Assembly: GCA_005800255.1 (NCBI GenBank)
Contig: SYGW01000073.1
Span: 1-29,746 of the forward strand
Length of the DNA: 29,746 nt
Origin: Nitrospiraceae bacterium
GTDB taxonomy: Bacteria; Nitrospirota; Nitrospiria; Nitrospirales; Nitrospiraceae
Reading direction: 5' to 3'
The position numbers were made by a program, and so were the translations under genes. A model generated the notes under the pieces. That model searched no databases. It was not told the origin of the DNA and saw only the letters and a program-made list of their open reading frames with translations. Each line of letters opens with the position of its first letter. Within the stretch, counting starts at the first letter, position 1. Positions 15,388 through 23,379 of the stretch are shown here, piece after piece.

Positions 15388-17148
15388 TTATTTTTTGCTG
15401 GCGCCCCTGCTCTTGCTGCGCGTGCCAATTGAAGGCCGGGCTTTCATACGGGGCGCGAGAGATTTCGTCAAAGCCTGAATCGCCGTAAGCGGGTTCTTGC
15501 CCAGCGGCATCACGATGGCCTCCCGACCATGCGCGTGCAACGCCTGTATATCGCCGGCTGCCTGGGCCCGCGCGAGCGTGGCAAAGGTAAAGACTGCTCC
15601 GGAAATCGCGAGATCGGGGCTCATCTGATCGATAAGCTGCAAAAAGAGTCCGCTGTCCGGACCTCCCTTATGAAGCTGGCCCGTCGAATGGAGATAGCGA
15701 GGGCCATAGCCGGCCGTGGTCGTCACATGGTGATGGGAGAGGAGCGTTCGCCGGAGCGCGCGAAGGGCCTGCTCCATCTTTGGCGAAGGCGTCGTGTAGG
15801 CCAGGATGGCGACATAGATGCCGGGGCGACAATGCCGCTTAAGCTGCGCCGCGGCTTGAGCCGGAGTGACGGTGGTCTGCTTCGGCAACGTGCCGGTGGA
15901 CTGAACGGTTTTCAACACGCGGGCCGTATTGTCTTTGCTTTCCTGAACATTCGGCTGGTCGAAGGGCTGAATCCCCAGGAGATGGCCTGCGACGGCCGTG
16001 GCCACTTCCCACCGGAAAAATTCTGCCGCGAGATCGTACCGGTCTTGGAGCGTGACGGTCAGAACGGGATGGCCCGCTCTGGCAAGTTTGGCGACTTGCT
16101 GGTCGAGGGGTCTATTCTGATCGTTCTTCAACCGGAGATACACGAACAGCCGGTCTTGGCCATAGACCTTCGAGGGCAGGCTCGGTTCGTTCGCGACGGG
16201 AATCAGACCGGTGCCTTCCTTACCCGTGCTTTCCGCGAGCAGTTGCTCCGCCCAGAGGCCAAAAGCCGCAATCTGGGGTGAAGCAATAATGGTGACCTTG
16301 TTACGCCCCACTTGCGCCAAGGCTGCCATCGTCGCGCCAAGGTCTGCGCCGGGATTGTGGGCGAGGGGGGTCTGGACCTGGCAAATGCGAACCATCATGG
16401 CGGCCCGCGCCAGCAACTGCGCCACATCGATCCCCATCAACGCCGCCGGGACCAGGCCAAAATACGAGAGCACCGAATACCGTCCGCCGATGTCGGCGGG
16501 GCTGGCAAAGACTCGGCCGAACCGATGTTCCGCTGCCAGCTTTTCCAGCCCGGTGCCGGGATCGGTAATGGCAATAAACTGCTCGCCGCCTTGATGGCCC
16601 GGGGTCTGATGCACGAGCTTCCAGAAATAGGCGAAGAGGGACAGGACCTCGATGGTCCCGCCGGACTTGCTGGCAAGGATGAACAGGCTGCGAGCCGGAT
16701 CGATCGCCTCTGTGACCTGTCGAACCCGGCCGGGGATCGTGGAATCGAGAACCCACAAGCGCGGGAAACCACGGCTCGATCCAAACGAGGCGCGCAACAC
16801 TTCAGGACCCAAACTGCTGCCGCCCATACCAAGCAAGACCACGTCGCGGATGCTGCGATCTCTCACCGTCTGTGCGAACGACTGCAACTCTTCGACTCGA
16901 AGATTCATCTCGCCGACAATGGTCAGCCAGCCCAGGCGGTTAGCAATGTCTGTCGGATCTTCTTTCCACAACCGATGATCGCGGGCCCACAGCCGCTCGA
17001 CCGCATGGGATGCCGTGAGTCGCGCGTGAGCCGCTGTCACCCGCGCGTGCAGTTCTAAAGAAAATGATCGGGCTGTTTTGAGCTTCATGGCGCGCGGTCC
17101 ACTGGGATCGTCTATGCCGTCTGCGACTCTCGTCCGGCTCCGGGTCAT
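15388..17148 (-). CDS. pgi: Glucose-6-phosphate isomerase
   Basis: 586 residues. LLGMGGSSLGPEVL, ASKSGGTIEVLSLFAYFW (sugar-phosphate-binding SIS motif), GGRYSVLSYFGLVPAAL (PGI signature) and QESKDNTAR are all present, with a conserved Lys near the C-terminus in QLHKGGPDSG. It interconverts glucose-6-phosphate and fructose-6-phosphate. The wording is closest, as I remember, to the isomerase half of bifunctional transaldolase/isomerase (Tal-Pgi) proteins, but here no transaldolase domain is attached or adjacent. GAGGAA 6 nt before ATG 17148 supports this start; an internal ATG at 17088 (MKLKTARSF) is the alternative. First gene of the tight pgi-pgl-glk-rpiA-aminopeptidase run. Confidence 0.93.
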   Translation of the reverse strand: MTRSRTRVADGIDDPSGPRAMKLKTARSFSLELHARVTAAHARLTASHAVERLWARDHRLWKEDPTDIANRLGWLTIVGEMNLRVEELQSFAQTVRDRSIRDVVLLGMGGSSLGPEVLRASFGSSRGFPRLWVLDSTIPGRVRQVTEAIDPARSLFILASKSGGTIEVLSLFAYFWKLVHQTPGHQGGEQFIAITDPGTGLEKLAAEHRFGRVFASPADIGGRYSVLSYFGLVPAALMGIDVAQLLARAAMMVRICQVQTPLAHNPGADLGATMAALAQVGRNKVTIIASPQIAAFGLWAEQLLAESTGKEGTGLIPVANEPSLPSKVYGQDRLFVYLRLKNDQNRPLDQQVAKLARAGHPVLTVTLQDRYDLAAEFFRWEVATAVAGHLLGIQPFDQPNVQESKDNTARVLKTVQSTGTLPKQTTVTPAQAAAQLKRHCRPGIYVAILAYTTPSPKMEQALRALRRTLLSHHHVTTTAGYGPRYLHSTGQLHKGGPDSGLFLQLIDQMSPDLAISGAVFTFATLARAQAAGDIQALHAHGREAIVMPLGKNPLTAIQALTKSLAPRMKARPSIGTRSKSRGASKK

Positions 17149-17204
17149 CGATCGTTCCTCAACATAGAGATATCGGACGAGCGCAAGACAAACATAAGGC
17201 CTCC

Positions 17205-17843
17205 CTATGGCGTAGGGCGGCGGATGAGAAAGGGCATGCCTTCCGTGACCGTCCAGGCGAGCGACTGCGCGTCACCGGGCGAAACGGTGAGATCGAGGGA
17301 GGGAGGAGGCGGAGACGTATCTCCGGTCCGAAGAATCTGCCCCCATGCCGTGAACCGACGCCACCATACTCGCCCTCGCTGCAAGGTCCATTGCCAGGGA
17401 TTGCCATCCGTATTGGAGAGAACGAGGATCGCCAGGGGGGGGGAGAATTTGAGCGTAAACGTGGTCGGCATGTCGACCAGGGAAATGGGATCTTGTTCCG
17501 CCACGGCCGTCGGATCGATTTTGCGGCGAGTGACTTGCGGCCGTTCACGGAGGCGGTGCAGGGCCGCAAGCCGGGAGAGGTCGGACGCCGACCAGCTTTC
17601 GATCGGACTACGATGGAGCTCGACGCCCCGCCCCTTGATCTGGATCACGTTGGTCGCGAGATCGATGAGCACATAGGTCTGTGGTTTGGCGGCGAGCTTG
17701 ATTTCTTCTTCCAACACTCTGGTGGCTTCTTGCAGCGCGGCGGAATCGGTGAAGCCCCCTGGCGGGATGACCTCCGGCTCGGCAGCCCAGCTTGCCGAAA
17801 TCAGCGACAGAAGAATGGAAAACGTTGCGCAGAGAAAAGTCAT
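17205..17843 (-). CDS. Exported protein related to the N-terminal half of its L,D-transpeptidase neighbour
   Basis: 212 residues with a signal peptide (ILLSLISASWA, cut before AEPEV). Residues from about 57 on (YVLIDLATNVIQIKGRGVEL) echo the strand that opens the catalytic domain of the neighbouring transpeptidase (LYILVDTAHNHLYIKRQDQV), but no HG or SHGC-like active-site motif follows and the mature part has no Cys. So it cannot be an active L,D-transpeptidase. The second half is rich in Ser, Pro and beta-like stretches. It lies 25 nt after the transpeptidase gene and shares its orientation. Periplasmic; it could be a decayed or non-catalytic partner. Function unknown. Confidence 0.75.
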   Translation of the reverse strand: MTFLCATFSILLSLISASWAAEPEVIPPGGFTDSAALQEATRVLEEEIKLAAKPQTYVLIDLATNVIQIKGRGVELHRSPIESWSASDLSRLAALHRLRERPQVTRRKIDPTAVAEQDPISLVDMPTTFTLKFSPPLAILVLSNTDGNPWQWTLQRGRVWWRRFTAWGQILRTGDTSPPPPSLDLTVSPGDAQSLAWTVTEGMPFLIRRPTP

Positions 17844-17868
17844 AGGGGCTGCGCCAGTGCGAGGCAGG

Positions 17869-18501
17869 TTAGAAAATCATGATCGGGGTGCCGACTTTGG
17901 CAAGCCAATACACACTCTTCAGATCGTCGTCGTTCAGTCTGATACAGCCGTGCGTCACATTCTTCCCGAGGAGACGGGTATAGAGCGTCCCGTGAATAAA
18001 GTACCCCTTCCCGAATCCGAGCGCATATTCACCGAGTACTCCCGGCTCGAGACGGTCTGCCTGGCTTTTGGGGACCGCGAGCCCCTCTTCAATAAAAGCC
18101 CAGTCCGGCTTGACCCAGACGGGATTGGTCAACCGGGATTGTACGGTAAATTCGCCCCGAGGGGTATCGAAGATCCACTGCCCCTTCGACTCGCCTGGCT
18201 TGTCCAGGATCGTACCGCTGCCGGTGGAGGCCAGCGCATCCAGCATCACCTGGTCCTGCCGCTTGATATAGAGGTGGTTGTGGGCCGTATCGACCAGAAT
18301 ATAGAGCTGCGTCGGCATCAACTGGGTCAGTTGCTTGGCGAGCGTTTTATAGCGCGCTTGAAGGACGCGTAACGAAACGGCATCGACTGTGGCGGGACGG
18401 ACGGTTGAGGCGTTTGAAAGCGGCAGCCCGCTGCTCTGCACCAGGGTGACCAGGAAAAGGCCCATCACGCCTGACCACACAAATAGGAGGACTCGCTTCA
18501 T
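17869..18501 (-). CDS. L,D-transpeptidase (YkuD domain)
   Basis: 210 residues from ATG 18501, chosen because GGAGG (18506-18510) lies 4 nt upstream and the longer start at 18534 would overlap the previous gene. An N-terminal signal/anchor helix (VLLFVWSGVMGLFLVTLV) is followed by about 40 helical residues and the YkuD domain: LYILVDTAHNHLYIK, then IHG with His170 and THGCIRL with His184 and catalytic Cys186. Such enzymes form 3-3 cross-links in peptidoglycan or attach proteins to it, in the periplasm. The usual SHGC reads THGC here. It sits between a second YkuD-type lipoprotein and a non-catalytic relative. Confidence 0.92.
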   Translation of the reverse strand: MKRVLLFVWSGVMGLFLVTLVQSSGLPLSNASTVRPATVDAVSLRVLQARYKTLAKQLTQLMPTQLYILVDTAHNHLYIKRQDQVMLDALASTGSGTILDKPGESKGQWIFDTPRGEFTVQSRLTNPVWVKPDWAFIEEGLAVPKSQADRLEPGVLGEYALGFGKGYFIHGTLYTRLLGKNVTHGCIRLNDDDLKSVYWLAKVGTPIMIF

Positions 18502-18511
18502 GAATCCTCCG

Positions 18512-19660
18512 TTAGGTTTCTTCCCGTTGAACACCCAGCAGCACTAACGTCTGTGCGACGGAGTTCTGCTCATGCAGCGCGCCAACGATGGTCACTGGCG
18601 TGCCTTTCTCGACTCGATCGAATAGCAGGGTCATCTGTGGATTTTCGAGCATGACGCACCCCAATGTTTGGGCCATCAATTCATTCTCGACTCCGTGGAT
18701 TTCGATTTGCCCCCCGATAGCACGCGAGGCCGGAATCTGCCCGGCCTTTCGTTCCAGCCGATAGCGCCGTCGATCCTCTTCGTTGGGATAATCGAGAACC
18801 AACGCGCGATAAAATTGCGTCTGCCCCTGTCCGCGTTTGCGGCTGATCCGGTAGCGGCCCTCCGGAGTGGCACCATCGCCCTGGTAACGTTTCTCGCGAA
18901 TGCCGTTGAAGCCGAGGCGGACAGGATAGGAGAGGACCTTCTGTCCGTTCTGGTAGAGGGTCAGCAGGCGATCGGCCTTATTGACCACGATCGCCGAAGT
19001 TTGGTGAGTGCGGGACCAGGCGATCGTGTCCTTGGCCATCTGTTGCCAGCGGCTGATTCGCCCGCGATCCGCATACCGCCTGAACTCATTACCCAACAAG
19101 ACCGCTTGCATGGCCAGATTCTGTGCGGCCCGATCCGACGCGTCGAGCGAACGGTCGTACTGCCCCTGCTCGTAGAAGGCATGGGCCTGTTTCATGAGCA
19201 AATCGGTTTCAACTGGTTTCTGCCCCAGCACGAGCCGGCTATCGATGGCGCTGACTTGCACCGCCATCACCCGGAGTCGGTCCTCGACCTGGGCAATCTT
19301 GCTTTCCGCTGAATGGCGCAACGCTTCGCGCTCTTTCGTGAGGCGGGCAACGGTCTGAGAGCCTTCTTCCTGGAGCCGCCGCAGAGCGAGCTCCAAATCG
19401 TTAGGCTCCCAAGGCCAGCGAATCAGGTCTTCGTCGGCCTGCACACGGCTTTTCAGCGCCATCCACTGGTGGGCGAACCGAGCATAATCGACCGGGGAAA
19501 ACTCGGCCGCCCGCAACTCCATGAGGTCCCGATCAATGTTTTCAACCGCTTCAATCGCGTCTTGAGGCACGGCCTCCACGCAGCCGCTGAACAGCCCGGC
19601 CAACGCCAAGGCTCCCCACCCCAAGACGATCAATGTAACGCGCGAACAGTGACCAGACAT
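18512..19660 (-). CDS. Putative lipoprotein with helical domain and YkuD-type transpeptidase domain
   Basis: 382 residues. The N-terminus is a signal ending in LFSGC (Cys27), an imperfect lipobox. Residues 30-210 are helical, with coiled-coil-like stretches (ALRRLQEEGSQTVARLTKE) and a TPR-like piece (AHAFYEQGQYDRSLDASDRA). From 222 a YkuD-type domain begins (AIVVNKADRLLTLYQNGQKV), with TPEGRYRI, IHG (His322) and TLGCVML (catalytic Cys335). The His that normally precedes Gly-Cys is replaced by Leu, as in the more divergent YafK/DpaA-like members. It probably acts on peptidoglycan at the membrane surface. It is 10 nt from the next transpeptidase gene and 14 nt after the lipoprotein gene. Confidence 0.87.
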   Translation of the reverse strand: MSGHCSRVTLIVLGWGALALAGLFSGCVEAVPQDAIEAVENIDRDLMELRAAEFSPVDYARFAHQWMALKSRVQADEDLIRWPWEPNDLELALRRLQEEGSQTVARLTKEREALRHSAESKIAQVEDRLRVMAVQVSAIDSRLVLGQKPVETDLLMKQAHAFYEQGQYDRSLDASDRAAQNLAMQAVLLGNEFRRYADRGRISRWQQMAKDTIAWSRTHQTSAIVVNKADRLLTLYQNGQKVLSYPVRLGFNGIREKRYQGDGATPEGRYRISRKRGQGQTQFYRALVLDYPNEEDRRRYRLERKAGQIPASRAIGGQIEIHGVENELMAQTLGCVMLENPQMTLLFDRVEKGTPVTIVGALHEQNSVAQTLVLLGVQREET

Positions 19661-19674
19661 AGGATCAGTCTATC

Positions 19675-20292
19675 TTACTTCTTCTTCGCTGCAGAGGGTT
19701 TTCCCTTTCCGATCTTGGCAAGCGCTGCCTCGATTTCCCGGGACACGGCCTGACTCTTCTCGTGAATGGCCTTCGCCTTGGTTTGTGCAGCTGGGTAGTC
19801 TGCGGCATCGATCGCCGTCTGTACCTGATTGAGCGATTCCTTGAGCGCATCGGCATCGGCCTTGATCGACTCTAATGCGGCGCGATCTTTTCCGGTCGGC
19901 GCCTTGGCGACGAGGGCGAGCGTGGAGGCCACGGCTTCTTGCGCAACCTGTTGAGCCTGGAGCGCGGCGGCCTTCGCTTCTTCCTTCTTCGTCGCGGCCT
20001 CGACTTTCACCCGCTCAGCATCGCTCTTGGCGGCGGCGGCCAGCTGTTCGGCCTTCCCGTAATCTCGGAGCAATGCGAATTTGCCGTCCTGCTCGCTCAC
20101 TTCCTTCTTAAGGGCTGCCATGGTGCCTTCGATTTTGGCATATTCGTCCGCGACATAGGTTGCAGCGCCGCTCTGCTGCGCCTCGGTCACGGCCTTCTCC
20201 GCCGCTGCGACCTGCTCCGTCGGCGCCTTCGCGCAGGCCGTAAGCATCAAGAGGGCGCACAGGACTGGCAACATTGCTGCTCGTGTATTCAT
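19675..20292 (-). CDS. Ala/Lys-rich helical lipoprotein, DUF4398-like
   Basis: 205 residues. A lipoprotein signal with lipobox LTAC puts the lipidated Cys at 20. The mature protein is almost wholly helical, rich in Ala, Lys, Glu and Gln, with heptad-like spacing; the segment AAAEKAVTEAQQSGAATYVADEYAKIEG resembles the helical lipoproteins grouped as DUF4398 (from memory). It ends in a basic tail, AAKKK. AAGGAG about 6 nt upstream of ATG 20292 fixes the start. It is the first gene of the minus-strand run and is followed at 14 nt by the YkuD lipoprotein, so a role in the cell envelope is likely. Low-complexity composition makes distant similarity unreliable. Confidence 0.82.
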   Translation of the reverse strand: MNTRAAMLPVLCALLMLTACAKAPTEQVAAAEKAVTEAQQSGAATYVADEYAKIEGTMAALKKEVSEQDGKFALLRDYGKAEQLAAAAKSDAERVKVEAATKKEEAKAAALQAQQVAQEAVASTLALVAKAPTGKDRAALESIKADADALKESLNQVQTAIDAADYPAAQTKAKAIHEKSQAVSREIEAALAKIGKGKPSAAKKK

Positions 20293-20637
20293 CGTTTCTC
20301 TCCTTGTTAAAAAGCCGACTAAGGGTCAACGCTCCTGTTTATCTTCGTTTACTTGCCCGTTCTTCGCATACAGGATGCGTCGAATGAAAACTGATTCGCA
20401 AGGGTGGTGCCAATGGATCCACCCTGGCAATCAGCTCGAAGTCTTTATATTACAGTGCTTTACATTGAATGTCCTGGGATTTTTGCGAAAATGATGGGGC
20501 GGTCTAGCCCGTTACCGACAAAAGCGCCTCAATTATAGTCCATAGAGAGGGGGAAGGTTTTCAATGGGCTAGAGCCCCCAGCTCATGTTTCGCGCGCTAA
20601 TCGAGGCACAAATCGCCAGGCGTGAAGGAACAACAAT
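20293..20637. other. Intergenic region with a long imperfect inverted repeat
   Basis: No gene seen. TCTAGCCC (20503-20510) and GGGCTAGA (20566-20573) are perfect complements, and the helix extends by GGGGC (20496-20500) with GCCCC (20574-20578) around a 2-nt bulge, enclosing about 55 nt. A smaller 7-bp stem lies at 20401-20407/20419-20425. The region separates the minus-strand directon from the rpmH promoter. I looked for DnaA boxes (TTATCCACA) and found none. Confidence 0.45.
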
Positions 20638-20666
20638 TTGACAGGGTGCAACCCCGCCCCTATAAT
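20638..20666 (+). promoter_or_regulatory. Consensus sigma-70 promoter of rpmH
   Basis: TTGACA (20638-20643) and TATAAT (20661-20666) with exactly 17 nt between them: both hexamers are perfect. The rpmH start codon lies 42 nt after the -10. Confidence 0.85.
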
Positions 20667-20708
20667 GCCCCGTTCATCCGTGGGTATTCTTAGCAAGGAG
20701 TGATTGTT

Positions 20709-20846
20709 ATGTCGTTTACATCTGCGCAGCCATCGAACCTCAAGAAAAAGCGTGAGCATGGATTTCGTAAACGGATGAGCACGAAGAACGGCCGCAAGGT
20801 CCTGGCTCGTCGCCGCGCGAAGGGTCGGGCTCGCTTGACCGTATAG
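20709..20846 (+). CDS. rpmH: 50S ribosomal protein L34
   Basis: A 45-residue protein: [19 protein letters not shown], then [20 protein letters not shown] and a short tail RARLTV. The block K-x-R-x-HGFRxRMxTxxGRxVLxRRRxKGR is the hallmark of L34; bases code for 12 Arg in 45 residues. AAGGAG (20695-20700) precedes ATG 20709 by 8 nt. It is under a perfect sigma-70 promoter and is followed by rnpA, the order kept in most bacteria. The N-terminal extension of about 5 residues over the shortest homologues (MKRTYQPS type) is mild. Confidence 0.97.
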   Translation: MSFTSAQPSNLKKKREHGFRKRMSTKNGRKVLARRRAKGRARLTV

Positions 20847-21013
20847 TAGTGAGCGGTACCTCCGCAGGCTTCGCAAGGAATCTTGCCCCCGGTACGTGTC
20901 CCAAACAAGAACGTTCCCTCCAAGAATGACGGCATGTGGTCATGCTCGAGATCCGGAGATCTGGACTCGAAGGGAGTTCCTGTGCGAACTGGTTCTCACC
21001 CAGGATGATCGTC

Positions 21014-21376
21014 ATGTCGCAGGGTGGAACTGACAGGGATCTGTTCCTGAAACGTAGCCGTGATATCGAGCATGCCAAGAAGCACGGACGCCGCATTTCG
21101 ACCGCCTTCTTTAACATGATGATTTGCGAAACTGAAGTGACCGGCTCCCGTGTCGGCATTGTCGTCGGCAAGCGATTCGGAGGCGCCGTCAGCCGGAATC
21201 GCGTGAAGCGTCTGTTTCGGGAGCTCACGCGACAGGTGCAAGATCAATTGATTCCGGGACAAGCCCTTGTTGTCTTTCCCAAACGGGAGTCGATTCTACG
21301 GCCCTTTGCCGTCCTGAAAGAGGCCTGGCTGTCATCGCTTCAACGCCAACGGCTCTTACGTCCCCCTGAGGCCTAG
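21014..21376 (+). CDS. rnpA: Ribonuclease P protein component
   Basis: From ATG 21014 ([20 protein letters not shown]) this gives 120 residues, the usual size. It is the protein subunit that helps RNase P RNA mature tRNA 5' ends. The signature [14 protein letters not shown] (basic RNR helix) and [16 protein letters not shown] are clear. AGGA at 21002-21005, about 8 nt upstream, is a modest ribosome site. The frame is open upstream to GTG 20936, with ATG at 20942 and 21005 as other options; those leaders do not look like RnpA. It follows rpmH after about 170 nt and is followed immediately by yidD. Confidence 0.9.
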   Translation: MSQGGTDRDLFLKRSRDIEHAKKHGRRISTAFFNMMICETEVTGSRVGIVVGKRFGGAVSRNRVKRLFRELTRQVQDQLIPGQALVVFPKRESILRPFAVLKEAWLSSLQRQRLLRPPEA

Positions 21377-21377
21377 C

Positions 21378-21587
21378 ATGCGCCACTGGTGTCTCGCTCT
21401 GCTTGCCGGTTACCGCTACTGGATCTCGCCGTTCCTCGGACCGGCCTGCCGCTTCGAGCCGACCTGCTCCGAATATGCGAGTGCTGCAATCGGTCAGTAT
21501 GGGGTGCTCCGCGGGCTGAAGCTTGCGGCCTGCCGCCTGCTGAAGTGCCATCCGTTTCATCCCGGAGGAATGGACCCTGTGAAGTAA
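21378..21587 (+). CDS. yidD: Membrane protein insertion efficiency factor YidD
   Basis: 69 residues starting one base after the rnpA stop. The core [20 protein letters not shown] and the following [19 protein letters not shown], then [16 protein letters not shown], are the family signature. The small protein sits on the inner face of the inner membrane through an amphipathic helix and supports YidC. The neighbouring rnpA and yidC confirm the assignment. Cys residues in [10 protein letters not shown] and LLKCHP are conserved. Confidence 0.96.
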   Translation: MRHWCLALLAGYRYWISPFLGPACRFEPTCSEYASAAIGQYGVLRGLKLAACRLLKCHPFHPGGMDPVK

Positions 21588-21625
21588 CAGGGCTCTTGGT
21601 TGTTCACCTCGGATAACATGTGGTC

Positions 21626-23323
21626 ATGGAAAAACGCGTCGTTATTTTTCTCGTCCTCTCATTAGCCATCATCCTGGGCTACGACCTGCTCCTCAAACAG
21701 ATGGGCTGGCTCCCAGAGCCAGCTCCTGTCCAAGACTCGTCGACCCGTGGCTCCTCCTCCGCTGAACCGGAATCGATTCATGCGGGTGCGGCAGGGCAAA
21801 ACAGCAGTGCGCCCGGCGCGGGCCTCACCGCCCAATCGGGACAACAGTCCGACATGACCTCGCCCGTTGCGCCCTCGACAACGGCGGAACAGACAGTGAC
21901 GGTTGAAACGGATCTGGTGCGGGTCGGGTTCTCAAATCGTGGCGGAGTAATTAAGAGCTGGGAGCTGAAGCGATACCATACGGCGCCCCCTGAAGAAAAA
22001 CCGGTGCAACTCGTCTATTCGGGGGGAAAGTTCAGAGGCCCTCTCTCGATTACGGTGGCGAACGCCGAGATCGAAAAGACGATTCGGGAAGGCCTCTACC
22101 ATATTGAACAAGACTTCACGATCCTGGACGCCGCGCACCCCGTCGGGCATGTCACGATGCAGTTTCACGATCCCGCCACCCATCTCGGCGTGGAGAAACG
22201 GCTGACCTTCCATCACGATAGTTATGTGGTGGATATCGCCATCGCGCTGGAAGGCGTAACCGAGCCCTACGATGTCGGCCTGGGCACGAACTTTGGGATC
22301 GTGGAATGGGGCGAAGGGTTCATCGGCCTGATCGGATCGGCTTCGCTGGTTGACGACAAGGCGGAAAAAGAAACCCCGGACACGGAGCTTGAGCGAAAGG
22401 GCTCGGTTCAGTGGGTCGCGTTGCAAGACAAGTACTTTCTGTCGGTCTTGATGCCGAAACAGGCGACATCCGCGCTGGCCAAAAAAGAAGGCGACAAGGT
22501 GGTCTCGTCCGGCGTGCGCATGCCCGTGCCTGTCGCGGGGACGTCGGTCGCGCTCCAGCTCTATGCCGGCCCGAAGGAATATGACACGCTCCGCTCCTTG
22601 AACGTGGGCCTGGAAGATACGATCGATTTCGGCTGGTTCATCTTCGGCAGCTGGACGGTGGTGAAGTCGGTGGCCAAGCCTATTTTCTACGTGCTGCGAT
22701 TCATCCACAACTATACCTACAACTACGGCGTCACCATCATCCTCCTGACCTTGGCGATCAAACTCTTGTTTGTGCCGCTACAGTACAAGAGCTACAAGTC
22801 GATGAAGATGATGCAGCTGATCCAGCCCAAGGTCGCCGCCGTACAGGAAAAATACAAGGACGACCGGGACCGGCTGAACAAGGAATTGATCAAGCTCTAT
22901 CGCGACCAGAAAGTGAATCCGGTGGGCGGCTGCCTCCCGATGATTCTCCAGATGCCGGTGTTCGTGGCCCTGTTCAACATCCTTTATATGACGATCGATT
23001 TGCGCCAGGCGCCCTTCATGCTCTGGATTACCGACTTGTCGGTGCAGGATCCCTACTATGTGTTGCCGGTGATCATGGGAGCGACCATGGTGATCCAGCA
23101 GAAGATCACCCCCACCACGATGGACCCGACGCAAGCGAAGATCATGTTGGTGCTCCCGGTGTTCATGACCTTCCTGTTCGTCAATTTCCCTGCGGGCCTG
23201 GTCTTGTATTGGCTGACGAACAACGTCCTGACCATCTCCCAACAAGTCTTTACGGACCGGTTTCTGTTTCGCAACAAGCCCCTCATCTCGGCAGGGCCTG
23301 AGCAGAGCAGCGCGAAATCATAA
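21626..23323 (+). CDS. yidC: Membrane protein insertase YidC
   Basis: 565 residues from ATG 21626 (MEKRVVIFLVLSLAIILGYD); GTG 21620 in the same frame is possible. Layout is that of Gram-negative YidC: one N-terminal helix, a Ser/Gly/Pro-rich linker (about residues 30-80), a large beta-rich periplasmic domain to about 350, then five helices with the NYGVTIILLTLAIKLLFVPL block, the cytoplasmic KMMQLIQPKVAAVQEKYKDD helical hairpin and NPVGGCLPMILQMPVFVALF. It inserts and folds inner-membrane proteins, with or without Sec. It follows yidD closely; a 12-mer before its start also occurs before rnpA. Confidence 0.95.
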   Translation: MEKRVVIFLVLSLAIILGYDLLLKQMGWLPEPAPVQDSSTRGSSSAEPESIHAGAAGQNSSAPGAGLTAQSGQQSDMTSPVAPSTTAEQTVTVETDLVRVGFSNRGGVIKSWELKRYHTAPPEEKPVQLVYSGGKFRGPLSITVANAEIEKTIREGLYHIEQDFTILDAAHPVGHVTMQFHDPATHLGVEKRLTFHHDSYVVDIAIALEGVTEPYDVGLGTNFGIVEWGEGFIGLIGSASLVDDKAEKETPDTELERKGSVQWVALQDKYFLSVLMPKQATSALAKKEGDKVVSSGVRMPVPVAGTSVALQLYAGPKEYDTLRSLNVGLEDTIDFGWFIFGSWTVVKSVAKPIFYVLRFIHNYTYNYGVTIILLTLAIKLLFVPLQYKSYKSMKMMQLIQPKVAAVQEKYKDDRDRLNKELIKLYRDQKVNPVGGCLPMILQMPVFVALFNILYMTIDLRQAPFMLWITDLSVQDPYYVLPVIMGATMVIQQKITPTTMDPTQAKIMLVLPVFMTFLFVNFPAGLVLYWLTNNVLTISQQVFTDRFLFRNKPLISAGPEQSSAKS

Positions 23324-23326
23324 CCG

Positions 23327-23358
23327 CCCCCAGGAGCCAAGGCCTCGCTGGGGGCGTA
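23327..23358 (+). terminator. GC-rich stem-loop after yidC
   Basis: CGCCCCCAG (23327-23335) and CTGGGGGCG (23350-23358) form a 9-bp stem with a 14-nt loop directly after the yidC stop. No T run follows, so partial termination or transcript-end protection is more likely than full termination before mnmE. Confidence 0.5.
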
Positions 23359-23379
23359 GCGCCGAGCGAAAGAGTCGTC

